Of a DNA stretch of 64,000 nucleotides, positions 41,557 through 50,947 are shown piece by piece. Every line of letters starts with the position of its first letter. The first letter of the stretch is position 1. The notes beneath the pieces are model-generated. The model did not search any database, was not told where the DNA came from, and saw nothing but the letters and a program-made list of their open reading frames with translations. The stretch is from DATEDA01 sp963820965 (GTDB taxonomy: Bacteria > Pseudomonadota > Gammaproteobacteria > Burkholderiales > SG8-39). The translations under genes were made by a program, and so were the position numbers. The DNA is taken from NCBI GenBank assembly GCA_963820965.1, contig CAWGCC010000003.1:62001-126000 (forward strand). Direction: 5' to 3'.

Positions 41557-43067
41557 CGGCGGCGGCCTCGAGCGCTGGCCGGCTCGCGGCCGCATTCGCG
41601 CTCGGCGCCGTCTCGGTCGCCGCCTTCGGCGACTGGTCCCTCTCGCCGCTCGCGCTCGTCGCGTTCGCGGCGCTCGCGTGGCTTTGGCTCCGCGCGCCGT
41701 CGCCGCGCGCCGCAGCCGCCCTCGGGTTCGCGTTCGGCGCCGGCCTCTTTCTCGTCGGCGTGAGCTGGGTTTACGTCAGTCTGCACACCTTCGGCGGCCT
41801 GCCTGCGCCCCTCGCCGGTCTGGCAACCGTCCTCTTCTGCGTCTACCTCGCTGCGTACCCCGCGGCGGTCGGCTGGGCACAGGCGAAGCTCGCCGTCGGC
41901 CCGCCGGTGCGGCTCATGCTGGTGATCCCCGCGCTCTGGACGCTCGCCGAGTGGCTGCGCGGCTGGGTATTGACCGGGTTCCCGTGGCTCGCGCTCGGTT
42001 ACTCTCAGCTCGACGGGCCCCTCGCGGGCTTCGCGCCGGTCCTCGGGGTATTCGGCGTGTCGTTCCTCACCGCTGCGGTCGCAGGCGCGCTCATCGCGCT
42101 GTTCGTCGTGCGCAGCGTGCCGCGCGTCGGCGCGATCGCGGTGATCGCGGCGGTTGCGCTCGGCTTCGGATTGCGCGCCGTCGACTGGACGGCACCGCAT
42201 GGCGAGCCGCTCGACGTCGCGCTGCTTCAGGGCAACATCCCGCAGGCACTGAAGTTCGTCCCGGGCCGCTATCGGGAGACGCTCGACACGTACGCGCGGC
42301 TTGCCGGCAGCACGAAGGCGCGTCTCGTCGTGCTGCCCGAGACCGCGATCCCGCGGTTTCTCGGCGAAGTCGACCCCGCGTATCTCGAGACGCTCGCCGC
42401 GCCGGTCGCCGCGCGCGGCGGCGACGTGCTCATCGGCGTGCCCCTGCTCGACAAGGCGGGGCGCTATTACAACGCCGTCGTGAGCTTTGGCGCCTCGCCG
42501 CAACAGATCTACGCGAAATCGCATCTCGTCCCGTTCGGGGAATTCGTGCCGACCGGGTTCGGCTGGCTGGTCGCAATGATGCGGATTCCGCTTGGCGAGT
42601 TTGCACGCGGTGGCCCGGACCAGAAACCGCTCGCGGTCGCGGGCCAGCGCGCCGCCGTGAACATCTGCTACGAGGACGCATTCGGCGAGGAGATCATCCG
42701 CCAGTTGCCCGAGGCGACGCTGCTCGTGAACGTCAGCAACGTCGCGTGGTTCGGCGACTCGCTCGCCCCCACGCAACACCTCCGGATCTCGCGGATGCGT
42801 GCCGTCGAGACCGGGCGCTTCATGCTGCGCGCGACGAACACCGGCGTCACCACGATCGTCGCGCCGGACGGCGCGGTCACCGGCCGCCTTCGTTCCTTCA
42901 CCGAAGGGTTGCTCGAAGGGCGGGTCCGGGGCCATGCCGGCGCGACGCCGTATGTCGTCGCGGGGAATCGGCCGGTCGTCGTGGCCTGCCTTGCGATGCT
43001 CGCCGCAGCGGCGGTCCGCGTCCGGGCAAAACGCCGTCGCGACGCGGACTTGGGTGCGAATCCTTGA
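41553..43067 (+). CDS. lnt: Apolipoprotein N-acyltransferase
   Basis: A 504-residue inner-membrane enzyme that adds the third acyl chain to lipoproteins. Several N-terminal helices, then a nitrilase domain with the catalytic triad: Glu in LPETAIP, Lys in AKSHLVPFGE and Cys in NICYED. Full length. Its ATG overlaps the corC stop (ATGA). Confidence 0.96.
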   Translation: MTAAASSAGRLAAAFALGAVSVAAFGDWSLSPLALVAFAALAWLWLRAPSPRAAAALGFAFGAGLFLVGVSWVYVSLHTFGGLPAPLAGLATVLFCVYLAAYPAAVGWAQAKLAVGPPVRLMLVIPALWTLAEWLRGWVLTGFPWLALGYSQLDGPLAGFAPVLGVFGVSFLTAAVAGALIALFVVRSVPRVGAIAVIAAVALGFGLRAVDWTAPHGEPLDVALLQGNIPQALKFVPGRYRETLDTYARLAGSTKARLVVLPETAIPRFLGEVDPAYLETLAAPVAARGGDVLIGVPLLDKAGRYYNAVVSFGASPQQIYAKSHLVPFGEFVPTGFGWLVAMMRIPLGEFARGGPDQKPLAVAGQRAAVNICYEDAFGEEIIRQLPEATLLVNVSNVAWFGDSLAPTQHLRISRMRAVETGRFMLRATNTGVTTIVAPDGAVTGRLRSFTEGLLEGRVRGHAGATPYVVAGNRPVVVACLAMLAAAAVRVRAKRRRDADLGANP

Positions 43068-43219
43068 CCGCGCATGCACCGTATCCGGGTTGCGCCGCGG
43101 GGAGTCGCGCGCCGACGGGCTTCCCAGGGGCACGACGAGGAGTAAACTAACAGCCGCGGCGCGATGCCGCGACCTTCATCCGGTTTCCATCCTGAATCTT
43201 CCGCGCAAAGGAGGCTGCA

Positions 43220-43426
43220 ATGACTGACGCAGAGATCGAGGCGCTTAGGGAAAGAATCAGCTCGCTACGAACCGAGCACCACGATCTGGACGCGGCCATC
43301 GCGCGAATGGAAGAAAGCAGGATCTTCGAGGACGAACAGCTGCACCGGCTGAAGAAGAAGAAGCTGTTCCTGAAGGATCAGATCGTCTCCCTCGAGCACA
43401 AGCTCGACGGCCAGACGCATCACTAA
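43220..43426 (+). CDS. YdcH/DUF465 small coiled-coil protein
   Basis: A 68-residue charged coiled coil with the YdcH ending HRLKKKKLFLKDQIVSLE. AAAGGAGG lies upstream of the ATG. Function unknown. It lies 152 bases after lnt and probably has its own promoter (a TAAACT -10-like box lies near 43144). Confidence 0.9.
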   Translation: MTDAEIEALRERISSLRTEHHDLDAAIARMEESRIFEDEQLHRLKKKKLFLKDQIVSLEHKLDGQTHH

Positions 43427-43429
43427 GAC

Positions 43430-43447
43430 CGGGGAGCTCTCTCCCCG
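43430..43447 (+). terminator. Hairpin after the ydcH-like gene
   Basis: CGGGGAG, loop CTCT, CTCCCCG: a perfect 7-bp stem, directly after the stop codon. No T tract follows, so it is a weak terminator candidate. Confidence 0.4.
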
Positions 43448-43497
43448 CCACGTAACCCGCGCGCCGGGTCCTCGGGCGCACACACTCTGTATTGTCT

Positions 43498-44166
43498 ATG
43501 GGCACCACCATCGAACTCACTGCGACCGACGGTCACCGATTCGCTGCGTATCGCGCCGCGCCCGCGGGCAAGCCCCGCGGCGCGCTGGTCGTCATCCAGG
43601 AGATCTTCGGCGTCAACAGCCACATCCGCGGCGTCGCGGACGGCTATGCCGCCGACGGCTATCTCGCGATCGCCCCCGCTCTCTTCGACCGGACCGAGCG
43701 CGGCCTCGACATCGGCTACTCGCAACCGGAGATCGAGCGCGGCCGCGCGATCATGCAGAAGGTCCCGCTTGACGACGCGCTCAAGGACGTCGCCGCCGCG
43801 ATCAAGGCCGCAGCGCCCGCGGGCAAGGTCGGGATCGTCGGCTACTGCTGGGGCGGGACGGTCGCTTGGGCGGCGGCGGCGAAGCTCGACGGGCTCGTTT
43901 GCGCGGTCTCCTACTACGGCGGCGGCGTCGCGGCGAATTCGGCCCTGCAGCCGAAGGTCCCGGTGATGTTCCACTTCGGCGAGACGGACCACGCGATCCC
44001 GCTGGACGCGGTGGAGAAGGTCCGCGCGGCGCATTCGACGCAAGTCTTCCACCTCTACCCGGCCGGTCACGGCTTCAACTGCGACCAGCGCGGCTCGTAT
44101 CACGCCGAGAGCGCGAAGCTCGCGCGCACTCGCACCCTCGAGTTCCTGCGACGGTACGTCGGTTAG
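43498..44166 (+). CDS. Dienelactone hydrolase family protein
   Basis: A 222-residue alpha/beta hydrolase. The catalytic triad is Cys in GYCWGG, Asp in ETDHAIP and His in GHGFNC. This is the dienelactone hydrolase (carboxymethylenebutenolidase) pattern. No other catechol-degradation gene lies near, so the natural substrate is unclear. The start is the ATG at 43498; a TTG two codons earlier is possible. It converges with the ABC transporter operon. Confidence 0.9.
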   Translation: MGTTIELTATDGHRFAAYRAAPAGKPRGALVVIQEIFGVNSHIRGVADGYAADGYLAIAPALFDRTERGLDIGYSQPEIERGRAIMQKVPLDDALKDVAAAIKAAAPAGKVGIVGYCWGGTVAWAAAAKLDGLVCAVSYYGGGVAANSALQPKVPVMFHFGETDHAIPLDAVEKVRAAHSTQVFHLYPAGHGFNCDQRGSYHAESAKLARTRTLEFLRRYVG

Positions 44167-44945
44167 TGGCGCGGCATCAGTCGCGCCATCAGACTGTTCG
44201 CCCCGACAGCGAGCACGAAGACGAGGATCAGCACGGCATAGAGCTGCGGCACGCGGAAGTGGTTGTAGTGCTCGATCGCGAGATGGCCGAGACCCGCGGC
44301 GGAGAACTTGATCTCCGCGAGCAGGACGCCGACCACCGCGAGCCCGAAGCCGAGCCGCATGCTCGTCACCAGCGACCGGCGCAGCGCCGGGAGATAGATC
44401 CTTAGCGCCATCTGCCACCCCGTGAGGCGGAAGCTCCGCCCGACGCGCACCAGCACCGGGTCCACCTGCCGCACGCCCGCGACGGTGTTGATCGCGACCG
44501 GGAAGAACGCCGACAGCGCGCCGAGCGCGACCTTCGACGCGATGCCGGTGCCGAAGAAGAGCATCGCAATCGGCAGGAACACGATCTTCGGCGCCGTCGC
44601 AAAGCCGTTCACGTAGGGCGCGGCGGCGTCGCCGAGGAAACGCCGCGCCCCGAGCGGCACGCCGACCGCGATGCCGGCAGCGAACCCGATCGCGAAGCCG
44701 GCGCCGACCTCCCACGCGGTGACCGCCAGATGGCGCCAGGTCTCCGGGTCGGCCACGAGGCCCGCGAACGCGATCGCCACCTCCTCGAGCGGCGGGACGA
44801 CGTCCTCGTAGAGCAGGCCCGATCGCGCAAGGCACTCCCACGCGACGAGGATCGCGGCGATCGTGACGAGACGGATCCGCGCGATCCGCGCACCCCCGCG
44901 GGCGGCGGACGCCGGCGGCGGGGCGGCTAACGCGGTCTCAGCCAT
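44163..44945 (-). CDS. ABC transporter permease (SsuC/TauC-like)
   Basis: A 260-residue inner-membrane permease with about six helices and the EAA-type loop (VDPVLVRVGRSFRLTGWQMALRIYLPALRRS). It belongs to the nitrate/sulfonate/taurine-type importers. Its start overlaps the end of the second permease gene by 19 bases. Last gene of the transporter operon; it overlaps the dienelactone hydrolase end by 4 bases. Confidence 0.93.
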   Translation of the reverse strand: MAETALAAPPPASAARGGARIARIRLVTIAAILVAWECLARSGLLYEDVVPPLEEVAIAFAGLVADPETWRHLAVTAWEVGAGFAIGFAAGIAVGVPLGARRFLGDAAAPYVNGFATAPKIVFLPIAMLFFGTGIASKVALGALSAFFPVAINTVAGVRQVDPVLVRVGRSFRLTGWQMALRIYLPALRRSLVTSMRLGFGLAVVGVLLAEIKFSAAGLGHLAIEHYNHFRVPQLYAVLILVFVLAVGANSLMARLMPRH

Positions 44946-45664
44946 GTCTCGATCCGCCCGAGCGCGGCGAGGACGAGCCAGCTCACGGCCACGATCAGCA
45001 GGATCGCGGCGTACATCGCCGGAATCTCGTAGCGGAAATACATCTCCGACACGACCCGCCCCAGGCCGCCGAAGTCGATCAGGAACTCCATGCCGATAAT
45101 GTTGACGAGCGCGTAGATCAGCCCGAGCCGCAGGCCCGTAAAGATCGCCGGCACTGCCGCCGGGAAAGCGATGCGCGCGAGCGCCTGCGCGCCGGTAAGG
45201 CGAAAGCTGCGGCCGACGTCGAGCAGGACCTTGGGTACACCGAGGAACGCTTCGCGCGTCTTGAGCGTCACCGGAATCACCGCGGCGATGAAGCCGACGA
45301 AAATCGTCGTCGCATACCCGCGGCCGAAGATCACGAGGAAGAGCGGAAAGAGCAGGATCGTGGGCGCCGCGAACGCCGCGCCGATCCACGGCTCGTACGC
45401 CAGGCCGAGCGCGGGCTTCCGCCACAGGAGATAGCCCCAAGGGATGCCGACGAGCGCCGCCCCTGCGGTCGCCGCGAGCGCCTGGCCGAGCGTGAGCGCG
45501 AACGGCTGCACGACGAAACCCTCGGCCCAGAGCTTCGCGAATGCCGACGGAAGACGGGACGGCGGCGCGATCACCAGCGCGGAGACGAGCCCCGCGCGGA
45601 TCGCGCCTTCGAGGAGCGCGGCGACCGCGGCGACGCCGGCGAGCCCCGCGCGCGCCGCAGTCAT
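44927..45664 (-). CDS. ABC transporter permease (SsuC/TauC-like), second subunit
   Basis: A 245-residue permease related to its neighbour (shared block VGRSFRLTGAQALARIAFPAAVP). The two should form a heterodimeric channel. Helices from about residue 15 onward. The ATG lies four bases from the stop of the binding-protein gene, on the same strand. Confidence 0.93.
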   Translation of the reverse strand: MTAARAGLAGVAAVAALLEGAIRAGLVSALVIAPPSRLPSAFAKLWAEGFVVQPFALTLGQALAATAGAALVGIPWGYLLWRKPALGLAYEPWIGAAFAAPTILLFPLFLVIFGRGYATTIFVGFIAAVIPVTLKTREAFLGVPKVLLDVGRSFRLTGAQALARIAFPAAVPAIFTGLRLGLIYALVNIIGMEFLIDFGGLGRVVSEMYFRYEIPAMYAAILLIVAVSWLVLAALGRIETWLRPR

Positions 45665-45668
45665 GGGC

Positions 45669-46631
45669 TCACTTCGCCTCGAACACGAAATCGAAGAGGA
45701 GCTTCTGCGCTTCGGCCTCGCCGAGCGGCTTCTCGAGTTGCTTCTGCTGGAGCGCCTCGGCGAGGTTCTGCTTGAGTCCCCTCACCGGCCAGCCCGCGAC
45801 CGACTGCTTCGGAAAGCTGTCGAACGTCTGCTTCGCGATCTGGGACGGGACCTTGTTGAACTGGGCGTAGAACGCGATCGATTTCCCGGGATTCGCGTAC
45901 ACCCACTCGATCGACTCGTGATAGGCCTTCATGAAGCGGCGCGCGACGTCGCGCCGGCCGGTGAGGAACCTCGTGCCCGCGGCATTCACGCGCACCGTCT
46001 GGTCGTTGAGCGCCGGGACGTCCGACCCGCGCGCGATGATCCGGATCTTGCCCTCCGCGACGAGGTCCAGGTTGAAGTGAGGCACCGCCCAGCCGGCGTC
46101 GAGCTGGCCCGACATCACCTGGGTGCGCGTATCCGGAATGCCGCCGGCCGAGACGAGTTTGGGCTTCACCCCGGCGTGCTCGGCGATCGCGAGCGCGACC
46201 TGCTCCGAAGACGCGCCCGGCCGCGAGTACGCCATGGTGCGGCCGTTCATGTCCTTCATCGTCTTCACGGGGCTGTCGGCGCGGACGTACCAGTAGAGAT
46301 CCGGCGCGCCGGTCATCTGCGCGCTGACGATCTTCACCGGCGCGCCCTTAACGATCGCACCGATCACGCCGGGGATGCCGTTCGCGACCGCGACATCGGC
46401 GCTGTCGGTAATCACCGCCTGCAGCGTTTCCGCGCCGCCGCGCGTCCAGGTGATATCGACGTCGATGCTTTCGCGCTTGAAGATCCCGGCCTCCACCCCC
46501 TGCGAGATGAACAGCGTATCCCAGTTGCCGCGCTGGCCGACGGCCGCGCGGACCTTGTCCTGCGCGGCGGCGGCGCCCGCAAGCGCCGCGGCGATTCCGA
46601 TCCCTGCGACAGCTCTCCGGACTGCACCCAT
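45669..46631 (-). CDS. ABC transporter substrate-binding protein (NMT1/SsuA type)
   Basis: A 320-residue periplasmic binding protein. Signal peptide ends AAAAQ near 24. The domain resembles NMT1/THI5/SsuA proteins that bind pyrimidines, sulfonates or aromatic acids (ISQGVEAGIFKRESIDVDITW; AVTDSADVAVANG-type block; YSRPGASSEQVALAIAEHAG). GAGGAGGG precedes the ATG. Ligand unknown. Confidence 0.92.
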   Translation of the reverse strand: MGAVRRAVAGIGIAAALAGAAAAQDKVRAAVGQRGNWDTLFISQGVEAGIFKRESIDVDITWTRGGAETLQAVITDSADVAVANGIPGVIGAIVKGAPVKIVSAQMTGAPDLYWYVRADSPVKTMKDMNGRTMAYSRPGASSEQVALAIAEHAGVKPKLVSAGGIPDTRTQVMSGQLDAGWAVPHFNLDLVAEGKIRIIARGSDVPALNDQTVRVNAAGTRFLTGRRDVARRFMKAYHESIEWVYANPGKSIAFYAQFNKVPSQIAKQTFDSFPKQSVAGWPVRGLKQNLAEALQQKQLEKPLGEAEAQKLLFDFVFEAK

Positions 46632-46649
46632 CGCTCCCTCCTCGGTTGC

Positions 46650-47435
46650 TCAGACCCGCGCTTCGGCGTCCTGCATTCCTCGCGAGGCCTCCTCGCGGAG
46701 ATCGTTCCAGATCGCGGCGACGAGCCGGCCGAACTCGGGGCTGGCCACGATCGCCGACGTGCGGGGCCGCGGCAGGTCGATGTCCACGATGCGCTTCACC
46801 CGCCCCGGCCGGTAGGTCATGACGACGACCTGGTCGGCCAGCTGCACCGCCTCGGTGATGCTGTGGGTGATGAGCAGCGTCGTCTGCCCGAGCTCGCCGT
46901 GGAGGCGCAGCACCTGGTCGCCGAGCAGGAGCCGCGTCTGCTCGTCGAGCGCGCCGAACGGCTCGTCCATCAGCAGCAGCTTCGGCTCGCAGGCGAGCGT
47001 GCGCGCGATCGCCGTGCGCTGGCGCATGCCACCGGAAAGCTCCGACGGGTAGCGGTCCTCGAAGCCGTCGAGACCGACGAGCTTGAGCAGCGACTGCGCG
47101 CGAGCGAGGCGGGCCGCCTTCGGCATGCCGGCGACGTCGAGCGGGAACGCGACGTTCTCGAGCGTAGTGAGCCAGGGAAAGGTCGACTCCTCCTGGAACA
47201 CCATGCCGACGTCGCGATGGGTGCCATCGACCGTGTGCCCGTCGATCAGCACCCGGCCTTCGTAGCCGTCGACGAGGCCGCCGATGATGTTGAAGAGCGT
47301 CGACTTGCCGCAGCCGCTCGGCCCGATCACCGCGACGAAGCGCCCCTGCGGGACCTCGAGCGCGACGCCGTCCACGGCAGTGAGCTCACCGCCAGGGATC
47401 GCGAAGCGCTTCGTGATGCGCTCTAGCGTGAGCAC
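46650..47435 (-). CDS. ABC transporter ATP-binding protein (SsuB/TauB type)
   Basis: A 261-residue ATPase: Walker A GPSGCGKST, Q-loop VFQEESTFPWLT, signature LSGGMRQR, Walker B LLLMDEPFGALDE and the switch histidine in LLITHSITEAV. GTG start at 47435. It lies six bases after the ThDP enzyme gene and 18 bases before the binding-protein gene, so all five genes form one operon. Confidence 0.95.
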   Translation of the reverse strand: MLTLERITKRFAIPGGELTAVDGVALEVPQGRFVAVIGPSGCGKSTLFNIIGGLVDGYEGRVLIDGHTVDGTHRDVGMVFQEESTFPWLTTLENVAFPLDVAGMPKAARLARAQSLLKLVGLDGFEDRYPSELSGGMRQRTAIARTLACEPKLLLMDEPFGALDEQTRLLLGDQVLRLHGELGQTTLLITHSITEAVQLADQVVVMTYRPGRVKRIVDIDLPRPRTSAIVASPEFGRLVAAIWNDLREEASRGMQDAEARV

Positions 47436-47441
47436 GAGAGC

Positions 47442-49235
47442 TCAGGTCTTGCCGGTGCGCAGCATGCCGGTGGACATCGTCCCGTGGTACCCGGCGGCAA
47501 CGCGCGCATCCACCACCGCAACCGCGCCGCCGCGCACGGCGTCGATCGCTGCGCGCAGCGCCGGGGCAAGCTCGCCCCGGTCGCTCACCGGGCCGAAACC
47601 GAGCGCGCCCTGAGCGCGCGCCATCGCCGCGAGGTCGATGTCCGGCCCGTCGATGCGCTGGCCGATCCAGCGGTTCTCGACCGGCCGGCCGCGCTCGCGC
47701 GCGACCCGCTCCTGGTGCAGCTCGTCGTTGAAGAACGAGCGGTTGTTCGCAATGACGACGAGTAGCGGAATCCGGTAGTGCGTCGCCGTCCAGAACGCCG
47801 TGACGCCCATCAGGAAATCGCCGTCGCCCATGAACGCGACCGGGATGCGACCCGAGCCGCGGAGCGCAAGCGCCGCGCCGACCGCCATGCCGGGGCCGGA
47901 ACCGATCCCGGCGCCGCCGTCGTAACCGATGAAGTCGAGCGGGTGGCGGAACGCCCGGTAGTCGCCGCCCCAGCTGAGCGGCACGCGGACGAAGCATGCA
48001 TCGGCGTCGCCGAGCGCATCGTTGAGCGTTGCTGCCACGGTCGCGACCGTGAGCCCAGTGTCCACGGGCGCTGGCGCAGGCGCCGGTCGCGCAGGTACCG
48101 GCGCTGCCGGCACCGTCCGCTCGAACGCCGCCATGAGCAGCGGCACCGCGACATCGGGTTCGGCGAGCAGATGGCAATCGACCGGCGGCAGCCCCTGGTG
48201 GTCCATGCTCCACCCGCGGTGAGCGTGGAGGTCGACCGACGCCTGGATCACCCTCGCCGCCACCGGCGCGGCGCCGTATGCGCTCTTCAGCAGGCCGGCG
48301 AGATCGTTCCAGTCGAGGCTGAGGATCACGTCGGCCGAGCGCACGAGCTCGGCGCCGGCCGGCGAGAGGAAGGTGGCGGGCGGCACCGGATGCAGCGGAT
48401 GATCGGTCGGAAACGCCGCCGCCTGCTTGATGTCGGTCATCACGCGCGCGCCGAGCTTCTCGGCGAGCGCGACGCGCTCGCGCCACGCCTGCTCGTCGCG
48501 GCCGACGCGGCCGGCGAGGATCAGGGGCTGCGCGGCGCTGTCGAGCAGCTTCGCCGCGCGCTCGATCGTCGCTGGCAGGGGCTGCGCCGGCGGCGGCGGC
48601 GTGAAGCGGGACGCATCGGGCGCAGGCGGCGCCGCGTCGAGCCGCGACTCCTGCAGCCCGGCGTCGAGGCACACGTACACGGGGCCGCGCGGCGCGGTCC
48701 GGGCAAGGAGCGCAGCGCGCATGATCGACTCCTGCGCCGCCGCGGGTGAAGCGGGCAGGTCGTCCCACTTGGTGTAGTCGCGCACGAGCGCGCCCTGGTC
48801 GCGCGCGGTGTGGATCCAGTCGATCCACGGCCGCCGCTTCGCTGCGTCGAGCGGACCGGTCGCGCCGAGCACGAGCACCGGCACGCGGTCGCACCAGGCG
48901 TTGAAGATCGCCATCGTCGCGTGCATCAGCCCGACGTTGGCGTGCACGGCCGCGGCCATCATCCGCCCCGACACGCGGTAGTAGCCATGAGCGATCGCCA
49001 CCGTGTGCTCCTCGTGCAGGCAGAGCAGCATCTGCGGCCGCTCGTTGCCGAGGTAGTTGACGAGACTGTCGTGGAGGCCGCGGAAGCTCGCGCCGGGGTT
49101 GAGCGCGACGAACGGGACTTCCAGCGCGCGCAAGGCGGCGGCGGCGGCGTCGCTGGCCCACCAGGTCGCCGGCGCGATCGGCGGCAGCGGGGTCTCGAGC
49201 GCAGGTGTGGGCGTGACGCCGTTCTTCATGTCCAT
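47442..49235 (-). CDS. Thiamine diphosphate-dependent enzyme (acetolactate synthase-like)
   Basis: A 597-residue ThDP enzyme with the three-domain layout of the acetolactate synthase/decarboxylase family. The N-terminal catalytic glutamate is in CLHEEHTVAIAHGY. The C-terminal cofactor motif is GDGDFLMG...ANNRSF (GDG to NN). An extended proline/alanine-rich linker lies near 395-420. It heads the operon with the NMT1-type importer, so its substrate is probably what that importer brings in. I cannot assign the reaction; decarboxylase and lyase activities are both possible. Confidence 0.85.
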   Translation of the reverse strand: MDMKNGVTPTPALETPLPPIAPATWWASDAAAAALRALEVPFVALNPGASFRGLHDSLVNYLGNERPQMLLCLHEEHTVAIAHGYYRVSGRMMAAAVHANVGLMHATMAIFNAWCDRVPVLVLGATGPLDAAKRRPWIDWIHTARDQGALVRDYTKWDDLPASPAAAQESIMRAALLARTAPRGPVYVCLDAGLQESRLDAAPPAPDASRFTPPPPAQPLPATIERAAKLLDSAAQPLILAGRVGRDEQAWRERVALAEKLGARVMTDIKQAAAFPTDHPLHPVPPATFLSPAGAELVRSADVILSLDWNDLAGLLKSAYGAAPVAARVIQASVDLHAHRGWSMDHQGLPPVDCHLLAEPDVAVPLLMAAFERTVPAAPVPARPAPAPAPVDTGLTVATVAATLNDALGDADACFVRVPLSWGGDYRAFRHPLDFIGYDGGAGIGSGPGMAVGAALALRGSGRIPVAFMGDGDFLMGVTAFWTATHYRIPLLVVIANNRSFFNDELHQERVARERGRPVENRWIGQRIDGPDIDLAAMARAQGALGFGPVSDRGELAPALRAAIDAVRGGAVAVVDARVAAGYHGTMSTGMLRTGKT

Positions 49236-49532
49236 CGCGCGTATCCGGTCGGTTCGCGGAACCCGATCATGGCGCGGTCACTATAGCGTGCGGGCTACGG
49301 TTGATCCATCTGCCCGGCGAGCCGCGGCTGGCCCTATTGTCGGGTCGCGCGGTCGGGCGCATCTCCGCCGTTGTGGGCAGGGGCTTGCCCGCGGACTGTC
49401 ATGCGCCCGGCCCGCGACCGCACGTAGCCGAGGTCGAAGTAGACCCATCTGTATCGTGCTAGCATTTCTCGTATCCCCCTGAAGCCCGGTCCGAGGCAGA
49501 CGGTTCAGTCTCGCACCGGCGAGATCGCCAGC
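49236..49532. other. Divergent control region between the ThDP operon and tetR
   Basis: About 300 bases without a gene. A -10-like TATAGT lies at 49280-49285 on the minus strand, 45 bases before the ThDP start; the -35 is weak. The regulator gene starts the other way. I see no clear palindrome that could be an operator. Confidence 0.35.
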
Positions 49533-50144
49533 ATGCCGCAGACCGCCACGCGCCGCCGCAGCCGATCCGCCGTCGATGCCCGCGAGCGCATCCTCCAGAC
49601 CGCCTACGACCTCTTCTCCCGCCACGGGATCCGGGCGGTGGGCGTCGACACCGTGATCGCCCGTTCGGGCGTGGCGAAGATGACGCTCTACCGCCACTAC
49701 CCCTCGAAGGACCATCTCGCGCTCGCGTTCCTGCGGCGCCGGGAGGAGCTGTGGACCCGCGCCTGGCTGCAAACGGAGGTGGAGCGCCGGGGCGGCTCGC
49801 CGCGCGAGCGCCTGCTCGCCATCTTCGACGTGTTCGACAAGTGGTTCCGGCGCGCCGATTTCGAAGGCTGCTCGTTCATCAACGTCCTCCTCGAGATCGA
49901 CGACCGGACGCACCCGGTACGGAGCGCCACCGTTCGCCACCTGGAGGTGATCCGCTCGTTCCTGCGGCAGCTCGCCGCGGATGCCGGGGTGCGCGATCCG
50001 GACGGCTTCGCGCGGCAGTGGCACATCCTGATGAAGGGATCGATCGTCGCCGCCGGCGAGGGTGACCGAGACGCCGCGCGACGGGCGCGGGACATCGGCT
50101 CGCTCCTCCTTGCGCGGGAGGAAGCGGGAGCAGAACGAACGTGA
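49533..50144 (+). CDS. TetR/AcrR-family transcriptional regulator
   Basis: A 203-residue regulator. The N-terminal helix-turn-helix is AVGVDTVIARSGVAKMTLYRHYPSKDHL; the C-terminal domain senses an unknown ligand. It overlaps the kinase gene by 4 bases (GTGA), so it is cotranslated with a two-component pair, which is unusual. It diverges from the ThDP/ABC operon, which it may control. Confidence 0.9.
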   Translation: MPQTATRRRSRSAVDARERILQTAYDLFSRHGIRAVGVDTVIARSGVAKMTLYRHYPSKDHLALAFLRRREELWTRAWLQTEVERRGGSPRERLLAIFDVFDKWFRRADFEGCSFINVLLEIDDRTHPVRSATVRHLEVIRSFLRQLAADAGVRDPDGFARQWHILMKGSIVAAGEGDRDAARRARDIGSLLLAREEAGAERT

Positions 50145-50947
50145 TCGCGTTTCCCGACGAACTGCACCGGCGGGACGAGGCGCTCGCCGCCGACAGCGAG
50201 CGGCTGCGGAACGAGCTCGACGATCTGGAGGCGGCCGTCGCCGCGCTCGAGCGGGCGCTCGAGGATCGGACGCGGGCATTGCGCGCGGCGGCAAGCGCGC
50301 TCGCGACGGTCGAGGAACGCGAGCGGCGGCAGCTCGCGCGCGACCTGCATGACCATCTCGCCCAGCTGCTCAGCGTCGCGCTCCTCAAGATCGAGCTGCT
50401 GGCAAGAAGCACGAGCGACGCCACTTCACGCCGGAGCCTGCACGAAGTGGGCGAGCTCGTCGACGAGGCGGGGCGCGCTGCCCGATCGCTCGTGTTCCAG
50501 CTGAGCCCGGCGGTGCTCGACGAGCTCGGCCTGGTCCCCGCGCTGCAGTGGCTCGCCGCCGAGATGCGGCGCGCGCACGGGCTGGCGGTCGAGATCGCCG
50601 ACGACGGTGAGCCCAAGCCACTCGGACGGCTCGAGCGTTCGATCCTGTTTCGCGCCGTGCGCGAGCTTCTGATCAACGTCGCCAAGCACGCCCAGCAGGA
50701 CGCGGCACGGGTCGAAGCCCGGCGCGACGGCACCGCGATCGTGCTGACGGTGGAGGACGGCGGCACCGGCTTCGACCCGGAAGCGGTCATGCGCCGCCAC
50801 CCGGCCGGCTTCGGGCTCGCGAGCGTGCGCGAGCGGTTGCGCTTCATCGGCGGGGGCGCCGAGATCGCGAGCAGGCCCGGAAGCGGAACGGTGGTGACGC
50901 TGACCGCGCCGCTGCACGCGGGCGACGCCGCAGAGGACGTGCGTTGA
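50141..50947 (+). CDS. Soluble NarX-type sensor histidine kinase
   Basis: A 268-residue kinase without transmembrane segments. N-terminal coiled coil (residues about 10-58), HisKA_3 with the histidine in RQLARDLHDHLAQLL, then HATPase_c (N box ELLINVAKHA; G box VEDGGTGFDPEA). The sensory input may come through the coiled coil or a partner. GTG start overlaps the TetR stop. Confidence 0.92.
   Translation: MIAFPDELHRRDEALAADSERLRNELDDLEAAVAALERALEDRTRALRAAASALATVEERERRQLARDLHDHLAQLLSVALLKIELLARSTSDATSRRSLHEVGELVDEAGRAARSLVFQLSPAVLDELGLVPALQWLAAEMRRAHGLAVEIADDGEPKPLGRLERSILFRAVRELLINVAKHAQQDAARVEARRDGTAIVLTVEDGGTGFDPEAVMRRHPAGFGLASVRERLRFIGGGAEIASRPGSGTVVTLTAPLHAGDAAEDVR

Noticed and set aside
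43068..43219. Possible riboswitch or leader before the ydcH-like gene
   Set aside because: Only a -10-like box and a ribosome site can be seen; no conserved structured motif is recognisable.
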